Positions 49,131 to 56,647 of a stretch of DNA of 64,000 bases are shown here, piece after piece. Origin of the DNA: MFZZ01 sp964582715 (GTDB lineage: Bacteria; Patescibacteriota; Microgenomatia; UBA1406; GWC2-37-13); the NCBI GenBank assembly GCA_964582715.1, contig CAZOSM010000003.1, positions 62,001 to 126,000 of the forward strand, in the 5' to 3' direction. A program made the position numbers and the translations under genes. The notes beneath the pieces were generated by a model that saw only the letters and a list, made by a program, of their open reading frames with translations, was not told the origin of the DNA and ran no database searches. Each line of letters starts with the position of its first letter. The stretch's first letter is position 1.

Positions 49131-50918
49131 ATGTTAAACCTAAATATTTTAAGAAAAACAGAACACAATATCATCGCACTTGGATCCCACCCTGCTATCC
49201 TCCAGTCAATGCTTGACTTTGACTATATTTCTGGAAAAACATCACCATCTGTAAAAGCGATCATTGCAACTGGAAGAAAATATCTACGTCTCTTTTGGGG
49301 AACTCATGACACACTTATCCCGGTATACTCCTCTCTTGCAGAAGTTCCTCCAGCTTTAAAAAAACAGATTACTCTTTTTATTAATCTAAACTCCGGACGA
49401 CGTACTATGCTATCTACTCTAGAAGCACTAGATGCGCTACCCTCTCTTCAAGGTGGTACGCTCTTTGCTGAGAATGTTCCAGAGAAGCATTCGCTTGAAA
49501 TGTACCGAAAAGCTCAAGAGAAAGATATTTTTATTATTGGCCCAGCATCGGTAGGTCTGCTTCTTCCTGGCGATCTAAAGTTGGGTGCGATTGGTGGCAC
49601 ACAGTCAGCACAACTGGCCGATTCACGATTATTTGAATCTGGGAATGTCGCAGTCTTCTCTTCTTCTGGTGGTATGACTAATGAGCTTATCAGTATGGTC
49701 AACAGGTTGGGTAAACGGCTCTCCTTCTCTCTTTCGTTTGGTGGTGATCGTTTCCCGGTATGTACTCCTCTTGAAGCATTTCTTGCAGCAGAACAAGATA
49801 AGAGTACGGAATATATAATTTATTTTGGTGAGCTTGGTGGGTATGATGAATATGAGCTTGCCGATATGATCCAAAAAGGTAAGATCAAGAAAAAAGTAAT
49901 TGCTTATATTGCAGGAACAATTTCTGAGATGTTCGAGACACCACCTCAGTTTGGTCATGCTAAAGCAATGGCCTCTAGAGGCGAAGAAACTGCACAAGCT
50001 AAAACCAAAGCTCTTAAAGCAGTGGGTGTTAGTGCAACTAATTCTTTCACCAAGTTTATAACTCTCATTGAGAAGATCCCTTCAACAAAAGAAAAAGATG
50101 ATACTGAAATACGCAACATGTTGTCACAACTGAGTTCACGCACACCAGCTTTCTTCCTCAATTCGATATCTACAGATACAGATGATAAGGTAGAAGTAGT
50201 TGGAGAAGACCTGTTGTCACTTGCCAATAACAGGTCATATGGCTATATTGTTGGATCTATGTTACTTGGGCAAAAGGTAAAGTCAAAAGAGTTTGCTGAG
50301 GCAACAGAGTTTATTATGAAGTTACTTGTCGACCATGGCCCGTATGTTTCAGGTGCAGTTAATACCATGATTGCAGCTCGTGCAGGAAAAGACTTAGTCT
50401 CCTCTCTTGTCAGTGGACTGCTTACCATCGGACCTCGGTTTGGTGGTGCCATTAATCAGGCTGCTCAGCACTGGCTTGAAGGAGTAAATGAAGGAATTGA
50501 GCCATTTGAGTATGTTGAACGGATTGCTTCTCAAAAGAAACGGATTGCTGGTATTGGTCATCGCAAGTATAGAGTCGATTTTCCGGATCCACGAGTCCAG
50601 GAAATTCTCACATTTACAAAAAATCTAAAACAACAACGCTATACCAATTTTGCTCTTGGGGTTCAGAGAGTTACTACAGCCAAAAAAGGTAATCTCATCC
50701 TCAATGTGGATGGTGCCATAGCAGCTGTCCTCCTGGACTTGCTTCAGGAAAAGGAAAAACTATCGCTGGCTGAGCTCCAAGAGCTTATTGATGTTGAGTT
50801 CTTTAATGCCTTCTTTGTGTTATCCAGGTCAGTTGGATTTACTGCACATTACTTAGATCAGCGTAGAAAAGACGAAGGGTTGTTCCGGTTATCTCCAAAA
50901 GAGGTTGTAAAGGTGTAA
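49131..50918 (+). CDS. aclA: ATP-citrate lyase, CoA-ligase/citrate-synthase (large) subunit
   Basis: A 595-residue subunit corresponding to the C-terminal part of ATP-citrate lyase. The CoA-binding and ligase part carries VAVFSSSGGMTNELIS and the phospho-histidine motif PPQFGHAKAM (His near 275). The citrate-synthase-like part carries TIGPRFGGAINQAAQ, GIGHRKYRVDFPDPRVQ, NLILNVDGAIAAVLLDLL and SRSVGFTAHYLDQRR. All recognisable catalytic regions are present. With the small subunit it should cleave citrate plus CoA and ATP to oxaloacetate and acetyl-CoA in the cytosol. No citrate-producing TCA genes are seen in this window, so the citrate source is open. Confidence 0.94.
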   Translation: MLNLNILRKTEHNIIALGSHPAILQSMLDFDYISGKTSPSVKAIIATGRKYLRLFWGTHDTLIPVYSSLAEVPPALKKQITLFINLNSGRRTMLSTLEALDALPSLQGGTLFAENVPEKHSLEMYRKAQEKDIFIIGPASVGLLLPGDLKLGAIGGTQSAQLADSRLFESGNVAVFSSSGGMTNELISMVNRLGKRLSFSLSFGGDRFPVCTPLEAFLAAEQDKSTEYIIYFGELGGYDEYELADMIQKGKIKKKVIAYIAGTISEMFETPPQFGHAKAMASRGEETAQAKTKALKAVGVSATNSFTKFITLIEKIPSTKEKDDTEIRNMLSQLSSRTPAFFLNSISTDTDDKVEVVGEDLLSLANNRSYGYIVGSMLLGQKVKSKEFAEATEFIMKLLVDHGPYVSGAVNTMIAARAGKDLVSSLVSGLLTIGPRFGGAINQAAQHWLEGVNEGIEPFEYVERIASQKKRIAGIGHRKYRVDFPDPRVQEILTFTKNLKQQRYTNFALGVQRVTTAKKGNLILNVDGAIAAVLLDLLQEKEKLSLAELQELIDVEFFNAFFVLSRSVGFTAHYLDQRRKDEGLFRLSPKEVVKV

Positions 50919-50964
50919 CTCATAAAGGACTTCTATGAAATGAACAATGCTATAATATACCCTT

Positions 50965-52164
50965 ATGTTCTCTTTCAATATTGAATCTAAACTCAAAAAT
51001 ACCTTTGCGCGAACCGGTACGTTTCAGACAAACTTCCATAACCTTGAAACACCTGAGCTTGCGATTGTTGCTACAGAAGGTGAGTTCAAGGCAATACCAA
51101 AAGAGTACTGGAAAGAACTTCCCTGTAAGTATGTTATTGTAAATACCTTTCATATAAGTACCAAGAAACCAAGAGGTGCAGAAGGTGACGCCACGATCCT
51201 TGAACGAATAGATAACGTAAATGGAATTCATGCATATATGGATCTAAAAGACCGAACCATAGCTTCCGATAGTGGTGGGTTTCAGGTATTCTCTTTGGGC
51301 TTTGGAAAGGCTCATCAAGTGGGTAAGATAGGTGGTATGTTCCCAGGGAAAGAAGTACAGGATCATGATCAAGATAACCCAGTAGTCATTGATGATGATG
51401 GCGTGACCTTTGAATTTGATAATAAAAAGATTCATTTAAATCCCGAAAAATCTATGGATATTCAGCATAAGATTGGAGCAGATGTAATGTTTGCCTTTGA
51501 TGAATGTACTTCTCCTTTGAACTCAAAGTCCTATACAACAGAAGCACTGAAGCGGACCTATGCCTGGCTTGATCGCTGTATTGAAGCACATAGAGATCAT
51601 GCAAGTAAGCAAGCATTGTTTGCTATTGTGCAGGGTGGAGCTTATGAGGATTTGCGAAAAGAAGCAGCGCAGATTATCGGTTCAAAAGATGTCCCAGGGT
51701 TTGGGATAGGAGGAAGCTTAGGAAAGACAAAAGAGGATATGTACCAGATACTCGAGTGGATCATGCCACGTATGCCAGACGGGAAACCTCGTCACTTGCT
51801 TGGTATTGGTTCTGTAAAAGATATTTTCGAAGGAGTTGAGCGCGGAATAGACTTATTTGATTGTGTTATCCCCACCCGCGAAGCTCGTCATCGTGTCCTT
51901 TATACCTCCCAAGGTCGTTTGTCTCTTCGCAAAATGAAATCAGTAAACGAAGTACTTGATCCAACTTGTTACTGCTTTGCCTGTCGAGATAACGTAACGT
52001 ATAAAGATCTATGGCAACTATTTGTAAAGCGGGATCCCAAAGCTACCTTTTATGCTTCGTCGCATAATATCTGGTTCTTTTCAGATCTCATGAAGCGTAT
52101 TCGAGAATCAATTCAGGAAGGAACGTTCTTTAAACTAAAAGAAGAATGCCTTACAAATTATTAA
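50965..52164 (+). CDS. tgt: queuine tRNA-ribosyltransferase
   Basis: A 399-residue TIM-barrel enzyme that exchanges guanine-34 in tRNAs with GUN anticodons for preQ1 or queuine. Motifs: ASDSGGFQVFSLG, DVMFAFDECTSPL, IVQGGAYEDLRKEAA, GFGIGGSLGKTKEDM, LGIGSVKDIFEGVERGIDLFDCVIPTREARH (nucleophile Asp in FDCVIPTR) and the zinc site CYCFACRDN...SHN. Complete. No queuosine biosynthesis genes are visible, so the base may be scavenged. TATAAT (50951-50956) ends 8 nt before the ATG. Its end overlaps the rpe-like gene by 14 bp in convergent orientation. Confidence 0.94.
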   Translation: MFSFNIESKLKNTFARTGTFQTNFHNLETPELAIVATEGEFKAIPKEYWKELPCKYVIVNTFHISTKKPRGAEGDATILERIDNVNGIHAYMDLKDRTIASDSGGFQVFSLGFGKAHQVGKIGGMFPGKEVQDHDQDNPVVIDDDGVTFEFDNKKIHLNPEKSMDIQHKIGADVMFAFDECTSPLNSKSYTTEALKRTYAWLDRCIEAHRDHASKQALFAIVQGGAYEDLRKEAAQIIGSKDVPGFGIGGSLGKTKEDMYQILEWIMPRMPDGKPRHLLGIGSVKDIFEGVERGIDLFDCVIPTREARHRVLYTSQGRLSLRKMKSVNEVLDPTCYCFACRDNVTYKDLWQLFVKRDPKATFYASSHNIWFFSDLMKRIRESIQEGTFFKLKEECLTNY

Positions 52165-52819
52165 GTTCTTCAACTCGTCTTTCGAATTGGTCACCTGCTT
52201 TCGTTAAGTAACTTCCGATACACAAAAAATCCGGTGTGTATTTCTTACTTTTTATTAATGGAATTGTTACATCATTCACACCTCCATCGATCATAATAAC
52301 ACCCTTATAGTTTTCTACTCTGAGGTGTTCTATTTTTGAGAGCATATCTTCCAGAAAAGGTGATCCCTGGAATCCAGGATTGACTGTCATTACCTGAATA
52401 GTAGGGATTATTTTTAGATCATATTGACGTGCTATTTCTACTTGGCTCAGCTCTGGAAATATATCTAACCCTATAGCAAATTGATATTTGTTTACTAATT
52501 GTAAAATATTTGGGTGAAGACTGGCATTTATGAGAACTGTATTTATTTTTACTCCTAAATTTTGTATTTTTTTAATTTTCTGAAGTTCTTTTTCAAAATC
52601 ATGTACCATAAGGTGAAAATCAAACTCGACAGAAGGAAAAAGTGTAACTTGCTTCCCCTCAATTAGCTTTATCATCTCATCAATCTGTACAGTAGTATTA
52701 GGAACTAAATGACCATCTCCGATATCAAGCTGAATACGAGAGTAATGTCGTTGAAAGAGGTTAATCTGTGCGACAAATTCTGTGTTGGTTGTGGTTAGGA
52801 GAGTTGGAATTACCTGCAT
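52151..52819 (-). CDS. ribulose-phosphate 3-epimerase-like protein
   Basis: A 222-residue TIM barrel of the Rpe family. Retained motifs: IQLDIGDGHLVPNTT (family DVMDGHFVPN), FHLMVHDFEKEL, VMTVNPGFQGSPFLEDML and MIDGGVND. The usual ITVHAE segment is replaced, and the sequence is divergent overall, so another sugar-phosphate substrate is possible. If it is an epimerase it links with RpiB at 61347 in the non-oxidative pentose pathway. Leaderless start: TACAAT ends 6 nt before ATG 52819, mirrored by the divergent peptidase promoter. Confidence 0.75.
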   Translation of the reverse strand: MQVIPTLLTTTNTEFVAQINLFQRHYSRIQLDIGDGHLVPNTTVQIDEMIKLIEGKQVTLFPSVEFDFHLMVHDFEKELQKIKKIQNLGVKINTVLINASLHPNILQLVNKYQFAIGLDIFPELSQVEIARQYDLKIIPTIQVMTVNPGFQGSPFLEDMLSKIEHLRVENYKGVIMIDGGVNDVTIPLIKSKKYTPDFLCIGSYLTKAGDQFERRVEELNNL

Positions 52820-52857
52820 GCTGTTATTGTAGCATAAACGTGTGCTACAATAACCTC
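52820..52857. promoter_or_regulatory. mirror-image divergent promoters (Rpe-like / M20 peptidase)
   Basis: The 38-bp space consists of an 11-bp perfect inverted repeat: GTTATTGTAGC (52823-52833) and GCTACAATAAC (52844-52854), separated by 10 bp. Each arm gives a TACAAT -10 ending 6 nt before the ATG on its side (52819 minus, 52858 plus). Confidence 0.7.
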
Positions 52858-54192
52858 ATGAATAAGAAGCAGGTTCTCCAGGATCTCTCCCAGTTTATCT
52901 CCATTCAGTCCGTTTCTGCCGATTCTTCCAGATTTAACGAAATGAACAAGGCAGTAACTTTTCTCAAAGAGAAGCTTACAAAGATGGGGTGTGAGGTCCA
53001 TGTTACACAAGATAAAGATAAACCTCCACTTATTCTAGGTATCCTAAACGTACCTCAAGCTCAAAAAACTATTGGTATCTATGGACACTATGATGTACAA
53101 CATGAAGAACCAGTAGGAGAATGGAATAGTAACCCATATGAACTTACAAGAAAGAATGGCAAGCTTATTGGCCGAGGTGTTGCAGATAACAAAGGACATA
53201 TTATGCAGAATATAGTTGCCGTAGAAGAGCTTATAGCTTCCCGTAGCCTCAAAAATAATATTATTTTCTTTATAGAAGGTGAAGAAGAGATAGGGAGTGA
53301 GCGGCTTGAAGGGTTTGTAGAACAGTTTGCAGATACGCTCTCAACAGTGGATGTGTTCTTTGTAACTGATGTTGGTATGTACGCGAAGCATATTCCACAA
53401 ATTATATACGCTTTACGTGGCCTGGTATATTTTGAGATAGAACTCAAAACCGGGAATAGTGACCTGCATTCTGGAGTGTACGGAAATGCAGCACTTAATC
53501 CAATTCAGCTCATTTCTACCTTATTTACTCAGATGAAAGATACTAAAACTGGTGAGGTACTGATACCAGGTTTCTATGATGAAGTTCGAAACGTAAGTAA
53601 AAAGGAAATGGATCTTTTAGAAAAGGGATCTATTTCGGACCAGGAGTTTCAAAAGGAGATGCAAGCTTTTACTGCAACCACCATGAGAAAAGTCCCTTCT
53701 TTTCTTGCTCCAAAAATATTTCCATCACTTGATGTGCATGGAGTAGTAGGTGGATATACGGGAGAAGGCCCAAAGACAGTCATCCCCAAAAGTGTTACTG
53801 CAAAATTTTCATGCAGATTAGTTGAGTTTCAGGATGTCCGGAAAATAGAAAAACTGGTGAAGTTATTTATCAAACAACATATCCCAAAAGGTATTCAGTA
53901 TGAAATAAGTACGTATTCATACGATAATCCTTTTTATTGTTCTGTTGAAGTTCCATTCCTTCAGAAGACAGCTGCTATTCTTTCAGACCAGTTTAGCCGG
54001 GAAACTGTTTTTATGAGAGAAGGAGGGAGCATACCTGTAGCAGAGATTATTCAAAGAAAACTTAAAAAGCCAGTAATCTTAACCGGGTTTATCTTACCAG
54101 ATAGTAATTTACATGCACCAAATGAAAACTTTGATGAAGAAATGTTTTGGAAAGGGATTACTGCCCTGAAGAAGATCTATGAAGTACTATAA
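52858..54192 (+). CDS. M20 family metallopeptidase (dipeptidase-like)
   Basis: A 444-residue zinc peptidase of the M20/ArgE/DapE group. Metal and catalytic motifs: IGIYGHYDVQ (His), GRGVADNKGHI (bridging Asp), IEGEEEIGSE (catalytic and metal Glu), and a C-terminal LPDSNLHAPNENF (His). A lid domain is inserted in the middle. Relatives hydrolyse dipeptides or deacylate N-acyl amino acids; a general dipeptidase is likeliest. The start is set by TACAAT (52846-52851), 6 nt upstream; a longer frame from 52768 would run through the divergent promoter. It converges with the mutase gene (1 bp between stops). Confidence 0.88.
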   Translation: MNKKQVLQDLSQFISIQSVSADSSRFNEMNKAVTFLKEKLTKMGCEVHVTQDKDKPPLILGILNVPQAQKTIGIYGHYDVQHEEPVGEWNSNPYELTRKNGKLIGRGVADNKGHIMQNIVAVEELIASRSLKNNIIFFIEGEEEIGSERLEGFVEQFADTLSTVDVFFVTDVGMYAKHIPQIIYALRGLVYFEIELKTGNSDLHSGVYGNAALNPIQLISTLFTQMKDTKTGEVLIPGFYDEVRNVSKKEMDLLEKGSISDQEFQKEMQAFTATTMRKVPSFLAPKIFPSLDVHGVVGGYTGEGPKTVIPKSVTAKFSCRLVEFQDVRKIEKLVKLFIKQHIPKGIQYEISTYSYDNPFYCSVEVPFLQKTAAILSDQFSRETVFMREGGSIPVAEIIQRKLKKPVILTGFILPDSNLHAPNENFDEEMFWKGITALKKIYEVL

Positions 54193-54193
54193 T

Positions 54194-54826
54194 TTACACC
54201 TTTAATTTATCTTCATTGACAGCACGAATTTCTTTAAATGTAACCTTTCCTTTTTCATCGAAGTGGTATACATACACTTCTCCAGTGCCTATTTCCAGTT
54301 TAGAAATCTCATTGTCTGAGATGTTATCAAGGTGTTTTACAAGTCCACGCAAACTATTTCCATGAGCTGATATTAGAATATTTTTTCCTTTTTTAAGTTC
54401 GGGAAGAATGTGTTCTTCATAATATGGTAGTACTCGATGATAGACATCTTTTAAACTTTCTCCATTGGGAATTGGGTAATCCCAACTACGCCTCCACTTC
54501 ATAAACTGTTCTTCACCATACTTTTTTTTAACATCCCATTTATTTTTGCCAGCAAGGTCTCCATAGTTTCTTTCCTTTAGCTCGGGAGCAATAACTGTCG
54601 GAAGTTTGTGTAAATCTAATTTCTTTTTAATTTCTTGAAGAGTTTGTTGAGCTCTTTTAAGATCAGAGGTATATGCTTTATCTATTTTAATATCTTCAAT
54701 TTTTTCAGCAGCGTTTTGAGCTTCTTCACGACCTTTATTATTTAAATCAGGATCATTCCATCCTGTCCATAATCCTTTTGCATTCCATTCTGATTGTCCA
54801 TGACGAATAAGTATAAGATGTGCCAT
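54194..54826 (-). CDS. gpmA: 2,3-bisphosphoglycerate-dependent phosphoglycerate mutase
   Basis: A 210-residue cofactor-dependent mutase interconverting 3- and 2-phosphoglycerate. The histidine phosphatase motif LILIRHGQSEWNAKGLWTGW, the TSDLKRAQQTL motif, LKERNYGDLAGKNK and the second histidine ISAHGNSLRGLVKHL are intact. It is slightly shorter than E. coli GpmA (250), as is common for small-genome versions. Promoter TTGAAC, 17 bp, TAGGAT, 9 nt before ATG. Works with enolase at 58929. Confidence 0.93.
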   Translation of the reverse strand: MAHLILIRHGQSEWNAKGLWTGWNDPDLNNKGREEAQNAAEKIEDIKIDKAYTSDLKRAQQTLQEIKKKLDLHKLPTVIAPELKERNYGDLAGKNKWDVKKKYGEEQFMKWRRSWDYPIPNGESLKDVYHRVLPYYEEHILPELKKGKNILISAHGNSLRGLVKHLDNISDNEISKLEIGTGEVYVYHFDEKGKVTFKEIRAVNEDKLKV

Positions 54827-54835
54827 ATGGCTTCA

Positions 54836-54864
54836 ATCCTACCATGAATATATCATTAGTTCAA
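54836..54864 (-). promoter_or_regulatory. promoter of gpmA
   Basis: On the minus strand TTGAAC (54864-54859), 17 bp, TAGGAT (54841-54836), then 9 nt to ATG 54826. Confidence 0.55.
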
Positions 54865-54866
54865 GA

Positions 54867-55193
54867 TCATCCTTGTACCGGAAGACGCGCGAGAACTTGG
54901 TTGAGAATCTGGTAGGTCTCGTCAACTGTAGGGATCAGGATGTCTGCATTATCTCGGCACCATTGCATATCGTCATTACACTCATCTGGCGATTCTCCAA
55001 TAACAATTATCATGGGATTTGTACTATTCTGTCTCATCTCATTAAACTGAATCATAGTATCCTTTTCTCCTTGACCTCCGTCATTGATATATAAATCGAG
55101 TGGATAATCAGGATAGTTCAATAAAGGATGAACTTTAGTCAGCCCGTCGGGATATACTTTTGACCAACCAAGTTTTTTCTCAGGTTGTGACAT
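54867..55193 (-). CDS. HAD-type phosphatase, C-terminal half (split gene)
   Basis: A 108-residue frame that by itself lacks the nucleophile but carries the last HAD motifs: a Lys-containing TKVHPLLNY segment and YINDGGQGEKDTMIQF, which corresponds to the GDxxND motif IV of Cof/MPGP-like phosphatases, followed by the typical NADILIPTVDETYQIL ending. Its start lies 5 nt after the stop of the upstream frame, which has motifs I and II, in another reading frame. Either two separately translated halves work together, or one frameshift (real or sequencing) split a roughly 300-residue enzyme. Confidence 0.6.
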   Translation of the reverse strand: MSQPEKKLGWSKVYPDGLTKVHPLLNYPDYPLDLYINDGGQGEKDTMIQFNEMRQNSTNPMIIVIGESPDECNDDMQWCRDNADILIPTVDETYQILNQVLARLPVQG

Positions 55194-55198
55194 ATGAG

Positions 55199-55807
55199 TT
55201 AAGCTGTATTCTGGATAGCCACTCGAGCAATGGTATTATGGATAAATGCTTTTGTAGATCTGTCATCGTACCTATACCAGAAGCTCCTTGTATAAGGAGA
55301 CTGCCATCTGGGATCTCCCATACACCAGTCATCAATCCCATGGAGGACTTCATCCCAAGTGGGATCAATACCTTCTCCTTTAAAAAATTTCTTGTCTATC
55401 CCAGTTAGAAAGTCCATATATTCACCAGAGACTAAAGGTATTATGGGTTCAGCAAGACGTCCATCATACAACACGCATCCTTTATCAAAGCTATGTATAC
55501 CTGTTGATAAGTCGACCTGTCCATCGGTTACGTTATTTATCATCTCAAGAACTCCCGCATTTCTTGCGGTAATAAGTGATATATGAGATCTTTTATGAAG
55601 CTCTATGAAAGTTTCTCGGGTTGTCGGATGAATAAGCACATCTGCTTGATCTCCGTAGCCTGAGAACAGGACTCCATCTAAGTCTATGCCAACGTGAGGC
55701 TTTCCATCGACAGAAAGAAGTCGCTCACTAATGATATGAGTTGCTTCTTCTTGTGTGTACATATCTTCTTTGTCTCTAAAATATATACCTTGATCGTATT
55801 TGCTCAT
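55199..55807 (-). CDS. HAD-type phosphatase, N-terminal half (split gene)
   Basis: A 202-residue frame with HAD motif I (HVGIDLDGVLFSG, nucleophile DxDG) and motif II (ISLITARNAG), then a cap-like region containing many Trp/Tyr (CMGDPRWQSPYTRSFWYRYDD). Motifs III and IV are missing here but found in the following frame (54867-55193). Divergent from a PfkB-type sugar kinase with only 17 bp between start codons, suggesting the two act on the same phosphorylated metabolite. Sugar phosphatase activity (sucrose-phosphate or mannosyl-glycerate type) is a possibility only. Confidence 0.65.
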   Translation of the reverse strand: MSKYDQGIYFRDKEDMYTQEEATHIISERLLSVDGKPHVGIDLDGVLFSGYGDQADVLIHPTTRETFIELHKRSHISLITARNAGVLEMINNVTDGQVDLSTGIHSFDKGCVLYDGRLAEPIIPLVSGEYMDFLTGIDKKFFKGEGIDPTWDEVLHGIDDWCMGDPRWQSPYTRSFWYRYDDRSTKAFIHNTIARVAIQNTA

Positions 55808-55824
55808 ACTGTAATATATAACAC
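55808..55824. promoter_or_regulatory. 17-bp divergent promoter space (HAD phosphatase / PfkB kinase)
   Basis: The space between the ATG at 55807 (minus) and 55825 (plus) is ACTGTAATATATAACAC. TAATAT ends 7 nt before the plus ATG, and TATATT on the minus strand ends 5 nt before the other ATG, so the -10 boxes overlap. Confidence 0.55.
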
Positions 55825-56646
55825 ATGCAACTAAAGGATATACATTTTACAACAATAGGAGATTGTGGAGTAGACATATATACGGCGCATAATTTGAGCC
55901 TTCCTGGCGGGACAGCTTTAAATTCTGCAGTACATGCTGCAAAAGCTGGCATGCATACTTCTATCATTTCTGCAGTTGGAACAGATCAATTAGCACAGAT
56001 ACCTCTGGAATCTCTTGAAAAATATAAGGTCAATATTTCACAATTAACTATAGTTGAAGGCTTAACAGATAAGGTAGATATACTATTAGATCAATATGGG
56101 AGACCACAATATAGTAACTGGCAACTTGGGGTACTCGATGGATTCAGTTTAAATAAGAATCATGAAACGTTTCTTGCAACTCAGCATATTGCTATTGCAG
56201 TTCACCTTCCAGAACTAAAACCGATGTTTGATTCATTTGCTGAAATGGAATTATCTGGAACTATCAAGGTCGCAGACTTTACTGATCTGTCTGAATACAA
56301 TGGAGATATCTCTGTAATTGAAGACTATATTGAGTCATTTACTATTGTGGCATTAAGTATTGATGCTCAAGATAAGGAGAGACTCGCAGATTATTATGAT
56401 CTGTTGGATAGATATAAAAAAAGTGGGCTTGCTCTTATGGGTAAAGATGGCAGTGCTTTTTATGCAGATGGAAGTTTATATTATCAAAAAGCATTAGATG
56501 TAAAAGTTGTTGACACAACAGGAGCGGGTGATGCATATCTTTCTACTTTTCTTTTGAATTATATTACTACTCAGGATGTTTCTTTTTCTATGTTAAAGGC
56601 TACAGAATCAGCTTCAACGGTAATCCAAAAAATCGGGGCAGTTTAA
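55825..56646 (+). CDS. PfkB family carbohydrate kinase
   Basis: A 273-residue ribokinase-fold kinase. Motifs: LPGGTALNSAVHAAKAGM (substrate-binding GG motif), ISAVGTDQLAQIPLESL, and DTTGAGDAYLSTFLLNY (anion hole and catalytic Asp of GAGD). Closest in style to fructoselysine/sugar 6-kinases; the substrate is unknown. Divergent with the split HAD phosphatase. It ends 1 bp before the stop of the convergent surface-protein gene. Confidence 0.87.
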   Translation: MQLKDIHFTTIGDCGVDIYTAHNLSLPGGTALNSAVHAAKAGMHTSIISAVGTDQLAQIPLESLEKYKVNISQLTIVEGLTDKVDILLDQYGRPQYSNWQLGVLDGFSLNKNHETFLATQHIAIAVHLPELKPMFDSFAEMELSGTIKVADFTDLSEYNGDISVIEDYIESFTIVALSIDAQDKERLADYYDLLDRYKKSGLALMGKDGSAFYADGSLYYQKALDVKVVDTTGAGDAYLSTFLLNYITTQDVSFSMLKATESASTVIQKIGAV

Positions 56647-56647
56647 C

